In this document: piece by piece, positions 19,159 through 25,774 of the stretch
Position numbering within the stretch: the stretch's first letter is position 1
Layout of the letters: every line of letters begins with the position of its first letter
IMG/VR virus record: IMGVR_UViG_3300028027_000215
Span: 1-25,774 of that record
Reading direction: 5' to 3' (one strand)
DNA length: 25,774 bases
Source: a virus
Notes under the pieces: generated by a model
Database searches by the model: none
Told to the model about the DNA's origin: nothing
What the model saw: the letters and a program-made list of their open reading frames with translations, nothing else
Translations under genes and position numbers: made by a program

Positions 19159-20453
19159 TATAAAGACCCTGTTTGCTCTAATTTCTTAATGTTATTGTAT
19201 TTCTCATTAAAAATCTGTATTTGTTTCTTATCTGTTCCAATTAATTTATCTCTAGCTTTAGCTTTTTCTTCAGCAGACATATTTGGATCTTCAAAAATGT
19301 TTTTAAGTTGGAAAATCTTAGGATCAGCATTGGCAGACCACATCTGATTAAATGCGCTTATATTTTGATCGCCAAACTTATCAGCAAACTTTTTAATAGA
19401 AGTTGCTTTTGAATCAAGAGCAAGCATATCAGCTTGAGTTCTGCGAGCAATTTCAATCAATACTTGAGGAGGATATGTTTCATCTCCGTTAGCCATTCTT
19501 ACTAACTGTTTTCCAGCATCAGTAGCCAATGAGCCACCTGAAGCTGTAATGTTAGCAATTTGAGCATTTGCCAAGTCTTTAGACAACTCTTTGTAACGAA
19601 TACCTTGCTCAGTTCCAAGAAATGTTGAAACTCCTCTTTCCATAACACCTAAAGCGCCTGAAGTTGGCAAAATAGCTTCTTTTTCAAGTTCAGCAGCTTT
19701 TTTAATAACTTCATCAATACTTCTTCTAGATTGAGGAATGTCCGCTTGTCTAGCAATAAGTGCTGACTTAGTTTGAGTTCCAATCTTACGCTCATCTTCC
19801 TCTTGTGGAAGGGCTGTATAGGCTTGACCAGCTTGCCTTACAGGATAAGATAAATTAACAGGCTTGCTAAAATCAGATTTAACTGGTTGATTCATTTGAT
19901 TAGCAGTTACACCTTTTGGAGTTTCACCCTCGGCAGCTCCTGAAGAAGTCTGATAACCGCCAGCAGGCAACTGAGAAGGCAATACACCGCCTGGATACAT
20001 TTTTTCAAGTTGAGATTGAGCAGTTAAAGTTTTAGCTAAATTCATTGCTAAATAAGATCTTAATTCGGATGGAGATCCATTAACAGGTATTCCTGCCAAT
20101 GCTTGCTCTACAGCTTCTTTAGGTGCGCCAAATCTATTAGCTTGATCCCTAGCTGATTTAATAATGTCATCAGCAGTTAAATCAGGCTTTGTAAGCAAAG
20201 TTTGTTGTTGCTGAACAATAGAAGCAATATGTTTGTAATTATTCTCTAGTTTTGCAGTATCAGCTTGCAATACAGATGTTCTAGCTTGCGCTTGACCTTG
20301 CTCTATTTGAGATGGCAATAAAGCCTTTTCTCTTTGCAAAGCAGTAGATGTTCTTCCAAGATCAGTTAGCTCTTGTAAAGACATACCCTTTGGAGCTGTT
20401 GTTTGAGTTTGGTAGATGCTTGGATCTGCTAATTGACTGATGGATGCTGGCAT
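19158..20453 (-). CDS. Probable ejection/internal virion protein
   Basis: This 431-residue protein is helical and Gln/Ala-rich, without signal or enzymatic motifs. It has long charged helices (EKALLPSQIEQGQAQARTSV, AKLENNYKHIASIVQQQQ) and a Gly/Pro-rich centre. By position between the gp7-like and gp16-like genes it corresponds to P22 gp20, a protein injected with the DNA. I infer the role from order and composition only; sequence similarity to gp20 is not evident to me. Confidence 0.72.
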   Translation of the reverse strand: MPASISQLADPSIYQTQTTAPKGMSLQELTDLGRTSTALQREKALLPSQIEQGQAQARTSVLQADTAKLENNYKHIASIVQQQQTLLTKPDLTADDIIKSARDQANRFGAPKEAVEQALAGIPVNGSPSELRSYLAMNLAKTLTAQSQLEKMYPGGVLPSQLPAGGYQTSSGAAEGETPKGVTANQMNQPVKSDFSKPVNLSYPVRQAGQAYTALPQEEDERKIGTQTKSALIARQADIPQSRRSIDEVIKKAAELEKEAILPTSGALGVMERGVSTFLGTEQGIRYKELSKDLANAQIANITASGGSLATDAGKQLVRMANGDETYPPQVLIEIARRTQADMLALDSKATSIKKFADKFGDQNISAFNQMWSANADPKIFQLKNIFEDPNMSAEEKAKARDKLIGTDKKQIQIFNEKYNNIKKLEQTGSL

Positions 20454-20462
20454 GATTATTCC

Positions 20463-21239
20463 TTATGCTACTCTAGGGCCAATAAATTCTGTTGAAACTG
20501 GATTTACAGATGGATTAGTTGCGTAATTGTTGTAAGCATTAGGGCCATATCCACCATAAGACATTTGAGCTTGCATTACTGCTGGGTTATTCATATTGTT
20601 CATAGCGTAATAAGAAGCAGCGTTTGTAGCGCCTTGAACAGCTCCGCCTATAGCATTAGCTTGACCAATTTGTGATGCAGCTTGAGCATTACCAACACCG
20701 CTAGTAATACTAGCAATGTTTGTTCCAGTTCCAAGAAGTGCGTTTGCAGTTCCCTGTTGAGCAGTAAGACCAATCTTAGCAATATCGCTTAATTGGTTGT
20801 AAATGTTGGTTCTTCCTGCTTGGAATTGATTAAAAGCCTTACCATATTCATCTGAAGCAAAATTTTGGCTATAGTCTTGAAGGCTTCTTAAAGCATTTCC
20901 GCTTACCATTCCGCCAGTAGCATTAGAGGCTTGTAAATTAGCTCTTTGACCTTGACCAAGTCTAAATTCATAACCTGGAGCTAAATAATCGTTTAAATCT
21001 TTATTAGTAAATTGGCGAGTAAAATAATCTTTATTGGCAGTTATATCAGATAACGCAGTTTTACCAGCATCTGTATAAGGGGTATAACCTTGGCTTGCTT
21101 CTTCTCCAACAGCCAACAATTGATCTTGCGCTCTAGCTCCTGCTGCTGCTTGTGTTGCAGCAGCTTTTTTTTGAGCGCTTGAACTTAATGAACCAGTAAT
21201 TACTGATCCTGCTACGATTGCCGTTGCGACTCCTGACAT
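20463..21239 (-). CDS. DNA-transfer/injection protein, gp7-like
   Basis: This 258-residue protein starts with a hydrophobic segment (TAIVAGSVITGSL) and a Gln/Ala helix. It has the recognisable DAGKTALSDITANKD and LAPGYEFRLGQGQ, then GMVSGNALRSLQDYSQNFAS and FNQFQAGRTNIYNQLSDIAK. I recall this set from podoviral 'DNA transfer protein' homologues. It should be packaged in the virion and ejected to help DNA cross the envelope. The C-terminus is Asn/Tyr-rich (YGGYGPNAYNNYATNPS). Its ATG follows the previous stop directly. Confidence 0.85.
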   Translation of the reverse strand: MSGVATAIVAGSVITGSLSSSAQKKAAATQAAAGARAQDQLLAVGEEASQGYTPYTDAGKTALSDITANKDYFTRQFTNKDLNDYLAPGYEFRLGQGQRANLQASNATGGMVSGNALRSLQDYSQNFASDEYGKAFNQFQAGRTNIYNQLSDIAKIGLTAQQGTANALLGTGTNIASITSGVGNAQAASQIGQANAIGGAVQGATNAASYYAMNNMNNPAVMQAQMSYGGYGPNAYNNYATNPSVNPVSTEFIGPRVA

Positions 21240-22073
21240 TTAATCTCTCCTTATTGCAAGGCTAATGGCTTGCCGATAATCAATAGTAATTTCTTGACCT
21301 AAATTTCCGCCTTGGCATCCACTAATAGCCTTTTTTGCCACCAAATCAATGTTTCCATTATCCCTTAAAACCATGACTGCGTTAATACTTTTTGAATGAT
21401 TTGTATATCTTCCAACTGGAGTTCTTTTTCCATCAATACGAGCTGGAGCAATAACTTCTCCTTCTGCAATATTTCCTGTGGCAAATACCCCTTTTCCATC
21501 AATTTTAGAATCAGCAATCATTATCTTGTAATCGCCAAAAGGCATAGGAATCTGATCTTCTAGGTTTTCTGTCTGTTTTCTGACTGTTTCATGGTCAAAG
21601 CCATATTCTGCAATAGCCAAATAATAATCAGCAACATCAGCAGAATGATCTAAAGTAAGGAGCAACTGCTGTGATTTTTGATGCTCTTGCCATGTAATGC
21701 TTTTATGCAAAAACATAGTTTCTAGCTTTTCAACATCTGTTTCATCGGTTGAATAGACATTCTGCCAAACCATATCCTCATGGATATAGCCTATTTTACG
21801 ACCAGGCTTGGCAACAAAGGTCTGAGGAGCAACCAATTCTGAATGAGAACCATCCTCATTTACCATTGTTACTCGCCCTTTTAGCATGATATTTAGATGT
21901 TCAGTAGTCTGATAATGACCAATAGAAAAAGTTCCTGCTGGTATAGCTACTTGTCTAATATAAATATTTGGAGCAAATATATGAGTAACAGGACAATCAG
22001 CCTGTTTTTCATTTAAAAAGTGCTTTTCTAAGGTTTGCACCTTTTCTTCAGTAATAGATTGAAGATTAGACAT
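21240..22073 (-). CDS. Cupin-SET domain fusion protein
   Basis: This 277-residue protein has two domains. Residues about 35-110 read as a cupin barrel (AIPAGTFSIGHYQTTEHLNI, then MLKGRVTMV). After a helical linker, residues about 183-267 have the SET lysine-methyltransferase pattern: SKIDGKGVFATGNIAEGEVI, RYTNHSKSINAVM (the NHSxxxN motif, 225-231) and GQEITIDYR (259-267). SET enzymes transfer methyl from S-adenosylmethionine to lysine. Target and activity here are unknown; a virion or host protein is possible. The post-SET Cys cluster of eukaryotic enzymes is absent. It lies inside the tail/ejection operon and overlaps its neighbour by eight bases. Confidence 0.85.
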   Translation of the reverse strand: MSNLQSITEEKVQTLEKHFLNEKQADCPVTHIFAPNIYIRQVAIPAGTFSIGHYQTTEHLNIMLKGRVTMVNEDGSHSELVAPQTFVAKPGRKIGYIHEDMVWQNVYSTDETDVEKLETMFLHKSITWQEHQKSQQLLLTLDHSADVADYYLAIAEYGFDHETVRKQTENLEDQIPMPFGDYKIMIADSKIDGKGVFATGNIAEGEVIAPARIDGKRTPVGRYTNHSKSINAVMVLRDNGNIDLVAKKAISGCQGGNLGQEITIDYRQAISLAIRRD

Positions 22074-22305
22074 TGTAGTAAGGTACTTTAACTATTTTGC
22101 CGTTTACAGACATTTCAATAAAACCAGCAGGCTGTGAGGGTAAAACAGCTCCTCCTGATGTTGCTGAAGGTGCTGTTCTAGTAAAATTTAGCAAATTTGA
22201 GAAGAATATTTGCCATGCTCTAGTCGGTCTTTTAGTCTGCTCATCTAAAAAATCGGTCTGTGGATACGGATTATCTTGGCTTGGGCCAAAAATTAGATTA
22301 GCCAT
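22066..22305 (-). CDS. Small tail-module protein, unknown
   Basis: This 79-residue protein follows the gp10-like gene with a one-base overlap (TAATG). It reads MANLIFGPSQDNPYPQTDFL, with RPTRAWQIFFSNLLNFT in the middle and a C-terminal strand pair (GFIEMSVNGKIVKVPYYNV). I recall small podoviral proteins with a similar 'RAWxxFFxxL' and 'GKxxKVPYY' ending among tail genes, without a known function. It takes the place of P22 gp26 (the tail needle), but it is far too short for a needle. Confidence 0.75.
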   Translation of the reverse strand: MANLIFGPSQDNPYPQTDFLDEQTKRPTRAWQIFFSNLLNFTRTAPSATSGGAVLPSQPAGFIEMSVNGKIVKVPYYNV

Positions 22306-24434
22306 TAGTTTTCTCCTACAGATGCTTTTAAGTTAGCAGAAATGATTACCGCCTTAATAGGATCAGTAACCACTACTTCAAAGATTCTATCCCTTGACCA
22401 ACCCAATCTGCGCCAAATAATACGATTTTGGTATTTACCAACCTTACCAATCCCTGCCCAATGCTCATTTGACCAAGTAGAACCGCCATCATTAGACCAA
22501 CGGAGCATAGCTTGAGGATTAATGCCAATGTCATTTGAACCTAATGGAAAGGTTTCAACTCCTTGCAATCCAACACCAGGCTGAAACTGAATTTGTAATT
22601 CATCAAAGTATTGGCGCTGAAAGTCTGCTACCAAATGAGGACATCTGCGAACTCTGCGAATATGCTGTCCATTATCTGTATAGTTATTAGGATCTAGTCG
22701 GTAGATTTGACCATTTTCATAATCCCCAACTAATACAACACCTTGGAAAAATGCTGAACAGTTGGAGCGATGTCGTTTGTAATTGTTTTGGTTGTCACAC
22801 CATAACCATTTATGCCACATCTGAGTAGATCCATCATAAACCCAAGTTAATTCAAGGCTAGGAAAACTAACTACATAACATTCATGACCTTCAAGCTGAT
22901 ATGTATAAGCTACTGCATCGCTAATATCTTGATTAACTAAAGTATTTTCTACCGCATGAGTAGAAATTCTTTGAGGAAAATAACCATTCATTTGCACAAC
23001 AACAGCTTGACCACGATCATTTCTTGAAACATAAGCAAATGAATTGCCAAAGCGAGCCATACTAGATTTGGCAGCTATTCCATGCTGACTAGATGCACCT
23101 GGAATCCTTTGGAAAGGAAATGGGAAAGTTCCTACATCAGCCCAAACTTCTGAAGTCTTTTCGCCTAATAAATAAATTTGACCATGATCCACAATTAATG
23201 AAACTAAATCATCAGGGCCTGTAAATTTACTAGCAAAAGCCAATCCATAAGTAATAGGAGAAAGAAGGTCTGAAGATGCGTATTGTTGAGTGCCAGGTCT
23301 GTTATAAACAAAATAGTTATCTACAACATCAACTGAAGAACCGCCTGTAAATGCACCATCAGTAGCAGGAAGTTCACTAAAATTAAGAGCATACATAGTT
23401 CTAGATGTAACAGTTTGGCTATTATTGATAACATAGTTACCTGTAGAGCCAGTTCCTGTTCCAAAAGTCAAAGTAAGAGTTAATCCTGTTCCAGCTCCAT
23501 CTGAAGAAGTGGAAACATCATTAGAAGGATTAGAAGTATATTGACCTGAAAAAGTCCTTGTAACTCCTGTTACAACTCCACCTGAACCAATGCTAGTAAC
23601 TGTATAAGTAGCTGGGCTAGAACCATAAACACCACCCAAAACAGTTATATTTTCATTGACTGCATAGCCTGTTCCACCAGCAGCAATTACTTCACTTAAA
23701 ACAGTTCCGCTACCTAAAGCAGTAATAATGGTTTTGGCTGTAACTGTAGAACCTGTAATAGTTTGTCCTACAAATAAAGTTCCACTTGTTACGGCAGTAA
23801 CTGTTAAAGTTGTTCCTGACATTTCACCAGTAACAACCGCAGCTACTGTGGCTGAGTTCATGGGAATAGCAGTAGCAATTGAATGACTTTGATTTAAAGT
23901 CCAAGTGCTTCCTGATCCGCTAACAATTACAGTTTGGTTAGAAATTCCAACACCATACAAAGATTGATTAGCAGCAATTGTTCCTGAAAGAACTCTAGTT
24001 ACAGTAAGAGTTGTTCCGCTAATTGTGCCTTCAAAAACAGCAGAATTTGGGTTAGATATTCTCCATGTGTAGCGATAAGTGCCATCCACAATATAAACAT
24101 TTATACCGTTATCTGTAATTCCAACTTGACCTGTTGAAGTGTTTAATTGACCAATAATGGTTGCCGTAAAGTCTGAACCCATGACATAAACATAAGGGCC
24201 ACATACCGCTACAAGGTAATCTTGACCTGAAACAGCTCTCATTCCTCGGACTTCTTGAGCAGTTTGAAGTGTTACCACATTGGTTAAGCCTGGAGTTGGA
24301 TAAAGCGCAACTACACCCCTAGAGCCTTGAGGCTTAGTAGGATCAATCTCAGGTCTAAAGTTTATACATTCCTGTGCATCTTGATAGATGGAAGGAGCTT
24401 CATAAGCTGAACCAACAAAGCCAAAATCTGCCAT
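22305..24434 (-). CDS. gp10-like tail hub / packaged-DNA stabilisation protein with repeat insertion
   Basis: This 709-residue protein begins GFVGSAYEAPSIYQDAQECI, then NFRPEIDP and GVVALYPTPGLTNV, typical of P22 gp10-like plug proteins. These close the portal after packaging and anchor the tail. P22 gp10 has 472 residues; here a Ser/Thr/Gly-rich beta-repeat block (about 134-346) accounts for most of the excess. The C-terminal half has the family's beta-propeller-like character (LTWVYDGSTQMWHKW, GDYENGQIYRLDP). It is the second of the two adaptor genes, ten bases after the gp4-like gene. Confidence 0.88.
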   Translation of the reverse strand: MADFGFVGSAYEAPSIYQDAQECINFRPEIDPTKPQGSRGVVALYPTPGLTNVVTLQTAQEVRGMRAVSGQDYLVAVCGPYVYVMGSDFTATIIGQLNTSTGQVGITDNGINVYIVDGTYRYTWRISNPNSAVFEGTISGTTLTVTRVLSGTIAANQSLYGVGISNQTVIVSGSGSTWTLNQSHSIATAIPMNSATVAAVVTGEMSGTTLTVTAVTSGTLFVGQTITGSTVTAKTIITALGSGTVLSEVIAAGGTGYAVNENITVLGGVYGSSPATYTVTSIGSGGVVTGVTRTFSGQYTSNPSNDVSTSSDGAGTGLTLTLTFGTGTGSTGNYVINNSQTVTSRTMYALNFSELPATDGAFTGGSSVDVVDNYFVYNRPGTQQYASSDLLSPITYGLAFASKFTGPDDLVSLIVDHGQIYLLGEKTSEVWADVGTFPFPFQRIPGASSQHGIAAKSSMARFGNSFAYVSRNDRGQAVVVQMNGYFPQRISTHAVENTLVNQDISDAVAYTYQLEGHECYVVSFPSLELTWVYDGSTQMWHKWLWCDNQNNYKRHRSNCSAFFQGVVLVGDYENGQIYRLDPNNYTDNGQHIRRVRRCPHLVADFQRQYFDELQIQFQPGVGLQGVETFPLGSNDIGINPQAMLRWSNDGGSTWSNEHWAGIGKVGKYQNRIIWRRLGWSRDRIFEVVVTDPIKAVIISANLKASVGEN
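23397..24035 (-). repeat. Beta-repeat insertion in the gp10-like protein
   Basis: Residues about 134-346 consist of degenerate Thr/Val/Gly-rich units such as [16 protein letters not shown] and [16 protein letters not shown], followed by VGQTITG and YVINNSQTVTS. They interrupt the gp10-like core. The same kind of unit occurs in the neighbouring gp4-like gene, with near-identical DNA in places. They resemble the repeat type I know from phage decoration regions. Confidence 0.75.
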
Positions 24435-24443
24435 TTTCTAGCC

Positions 24444-25640
24444 TTATCTAAAGAAACCACCATTAAGAATCCAACCAGCATCCTTTTGTCTGCTAGAGAG
24501 CATTGCATCCGCAAATTGAGCAGATTGCATTGGTTTCATATTTGTTCGTTTTAAAGTTGCTTTAGCCTGTGCAGCGTAAGCGTTAATCATAGCTATTTGC
24601 GTTTGAGATGCTTTGCCATACATCGGCATCAATCTCTCTGCCAAACACCATCTAAGAGCCATTGAATAGCCCTGTGGCAGAACTATGTCATCATACATAG
24701 TGCCATAGTTGCTAAACAAGGTTTGGGCAAACAAGTGGACTTCGCCTTGACTTGGATTAGGCCATAAAAAAATGTTACCTGACTGCTCATTTGGGTTGAA
24801 ATAAACAGCTTTAGGCCAAGGGCCGTTAAGAGTTTTTAAGCCAATTGAATTGTAGTTATCCAAAGCCAAAACTGCCATTTGATAATCTAGACCACCATTG
24901 GCAATCGGCTGACCATTTGAGCTAGTGTTTACCCTTACATAAGCAGAATCTATCCCTAATGGTTTTTGATAGTAAGCAGTTATCGTTGAATCAACAATAG
25001 TGCCTGTAATGGTTGTAGAAGCTACTGTTTGAGATGCGCTTACTGTATATGTGCCAGTTCCGCCAGTTCCGCTTACTAATGCAGTAATAGTTGTTCCGCT
25101 AGTTACACCAGTTCCAGTAAGAACAGAGCCAATATTGACTGCACCTGATGTTACAGCCGTTACAGTTAAGGTTGTTCCTGAAATAGAGCCAGTAAATACT
25201 GGAGTTTGAACACCTTGAACAATATTTAAAAGGTATGTTCCTTGTTCATTGACATTACCGCCAGCGCCTGTCAAATTGCGAACAATTCTAGTTCCTTGGG
25301 TAATTCCTTGACCGCTTAAATATTGCCCTTGGGCTACAGCTCCTGAGTTGATTCCAGTAACTGTTAATACATTACCTGAAAATGTGCCTGTAAATGAAGC
25401 ACCAATAAAGTTAGAAGTAGATGGATCAGGGCCAATCGTATATTGAACTTGTCCTGGTACAACAGGGAAAATAATCTCTGTTATGTTGAAAACCATCATA
25501 TCCTCATTAGACCATTGGTCTATAAGGTCATTCATCATATCAAAAGCATCTTTAGCTGAATCTGCTGAAGGTTGCTCCCCAGCTTCCAAAGCACCAATGT
25601 CTTTTAGGGATCTGCTAATAATGTCAATCGGCTTTGTCAT
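24444..25640 (-). CDS. gp4-like tail adaptor with repeat insertion
   Basis: This 398-residue protein starts [20 protein letters not shown], then [20 protein letters not shown], the hallmark of P22 gp4-type adaptors that bind beneath the portal. P22 gp4 has 166 residues. Here about 140 residues of beta repeats are inserted after [10 protein letters not shown], and the adaptor sequence resumes at [17 protein letters not shown]. The later [16 protein letters not shown] and [17 protein letters not shown] segments belong to the core. The start has AGGAA upstream and follows a partial gene by eight bases. Confidence 0.87.
   Translation of the reverse strand: MTKPIDIISRSLKDIGALEAGEQPSADSAKDAFDMMNDLIDQWSNEDMMVFNITEIIFPVVPGQVQYTIGPDPSTSNFIGASFTGTFSGNVLTVTGINSGAVAQGQYLSGQGITQGTRIVRNLTGAGGNVNEQGTYLLNIVQGVQTPVFTGSISGTTLTVTAVTSGAVNIGSVLTGTGVTSGTTITALVSGTGGTGTYTVSASQTVASTTITGTIVDSTITAYYQKPLGIDSAYVRVNTSSNGQPIANGGLDYQMAVLALDNYNSIGLKTLNGPWPKAVYFNPNEQSGNIFLWPNPSQGEVHLFAQTLFSNYGTMYDDIVLPQGYSMALRWCLAERLMPMYGKASQTQIAMINAYAAQAKATLKRTNMKPMQSAQFADAMLSSRQKDAGWILNGGFFR
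24990..25403 (-). repeat. Beta-repeat insertion in the gp4-like protein
   Basis: Residues about 80-217 hold units such as [45 protein letters not shown] and [13 protein letters not shown]. They split the gp4-like core between TIGPDP and the segment TAYYQKP. The unit [14 protein letters not shown] is shared nearly word for word with the gp10-like protein. Confidence 0.75.
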
Positions 25641-25648
25641 AACAATTC

Positions 25649-25774
25649 CTATTCAATGCTAAAAGTGTTGGTTTCCCAAGGAAAGTCAGCTTTTTCACTA
25701 CTTTTTAATGATTCTAATTGTTTCTCTAAATTCAATTTTATGATGTTTACTTCATTTTTGGTAGTATCTTGCTC
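25649..25774 (-). CDS. C-terminal end of an unidentified gene, cut by the window edge
   Basis: The minus strand is open from the window edge to a TAG at 25651-25649, giving 41 residues of a C-terminus. A Lys/Glu-rich helix ([20 protein letters not shown]) is followed by [12 protein letters not shown]. It lies eight bases upstream of the gp4-like start. In P22 order the gene before gp4 is the coat gene or a small head protein, but this helical end does not by itself identify either. Confidence 0.6.
   Translation of the reverse strand, partial: EQDTTKNEVNIIKLNLEKQLESLKSSEKADFPWETNTFSIE

Noticed and set aside
1-25774. The window as a complete circular phage genome
   Set aside because: Joining the last base to the first places a TGA right after the 19 visible codons of the left-end gene, and no coat or scaffold gene is present.

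Overview
The window is part of a tailed-phage genome (or a prophage-like copy) with a P22-type, short-tailed (podovirus) virion module. The evidence is a P22-like portal, a PBSX-type large terminase, a small terminase, P22 gp4- and gp10-like tail adaptors, a gp7-like DNA-transfer protein and a large ejection protein with a lytic transglycosylase domain. The DNA is A+T-rich, genes are tightly packed with many ATGA/TAATG/GTGA junctions, and Shine-Dalgarno sites are clear. A GTA-type holin, GH24 endolysin and Sec signal peptides point to a Gram-negative host. I cannot name the host. No integrase, CI repressor, tRNA, CRISPR array, DNA polymerase, scaffold or coat gene is visible.

Layout. (1) 9854 to 1, minus strand: a Cro/YdaS-like regulator, a DUF1376 replication protein with iteron-like repeats and a G-rich tract, a 50-aa protein, a C5 cytosine methyltransferase (MTase) with a second open frame inside it, small proteins, a Ref-like HNH nuclease, a RusA resolvase, a four-Cys protein, a GroES homologue, two small basic proteins, small and large terminase, portal, one unknown, and the first 19 codons of another gene. 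(2) 9855-10033: a divergent promoter/operator region. (3) 10034 to 12701, plus strand: a recombination operon with a DUF1071/Sak3-type annealing protein, a YqaJ exonuclease, an SSB-like protein with a DDIPF tail, tiny membrane peptides and unknowns, ending at a likely terminator. (4) 25774 to 12702, minus strand: gp4-like, gp10-like, a 79-aa protein, a cupin-SET fusion, gp7-like, two ejection-type proteins, a tail-tip protein with a collar-like domain, then a lysis/exported cassette (XhlA-like, two exported proteins, coiled-coil membrane protein, holin, endolysin, 45-aa ORF).

In P22 the order is terS-terL-portal-scaffold-coat-gp4-gp10. The left arm ends after the portal and the right arm begins just before gp4, so the missing sequence between the two ends should hold scaffold and coat. 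The window is not a closed circle by itself, because joining its ends creates an immediate stop in the left-end gene.

The most unusual locus is 7938-8738. The MTase gene uses a TTG start. Four bases downstream, an ATG opens a +1-frame ORF of 232 codons without a stop. Its product carries the motifs (SFARYD, SWPRLGLM, WPTPTT) of a phage protein family that I recall as a stand-alone or MTase-fused protein. An 11-G run lies in the shared region, where a one-base slip would join the two frames. This looks like an overprinted gene pair with a built-in frame switch.
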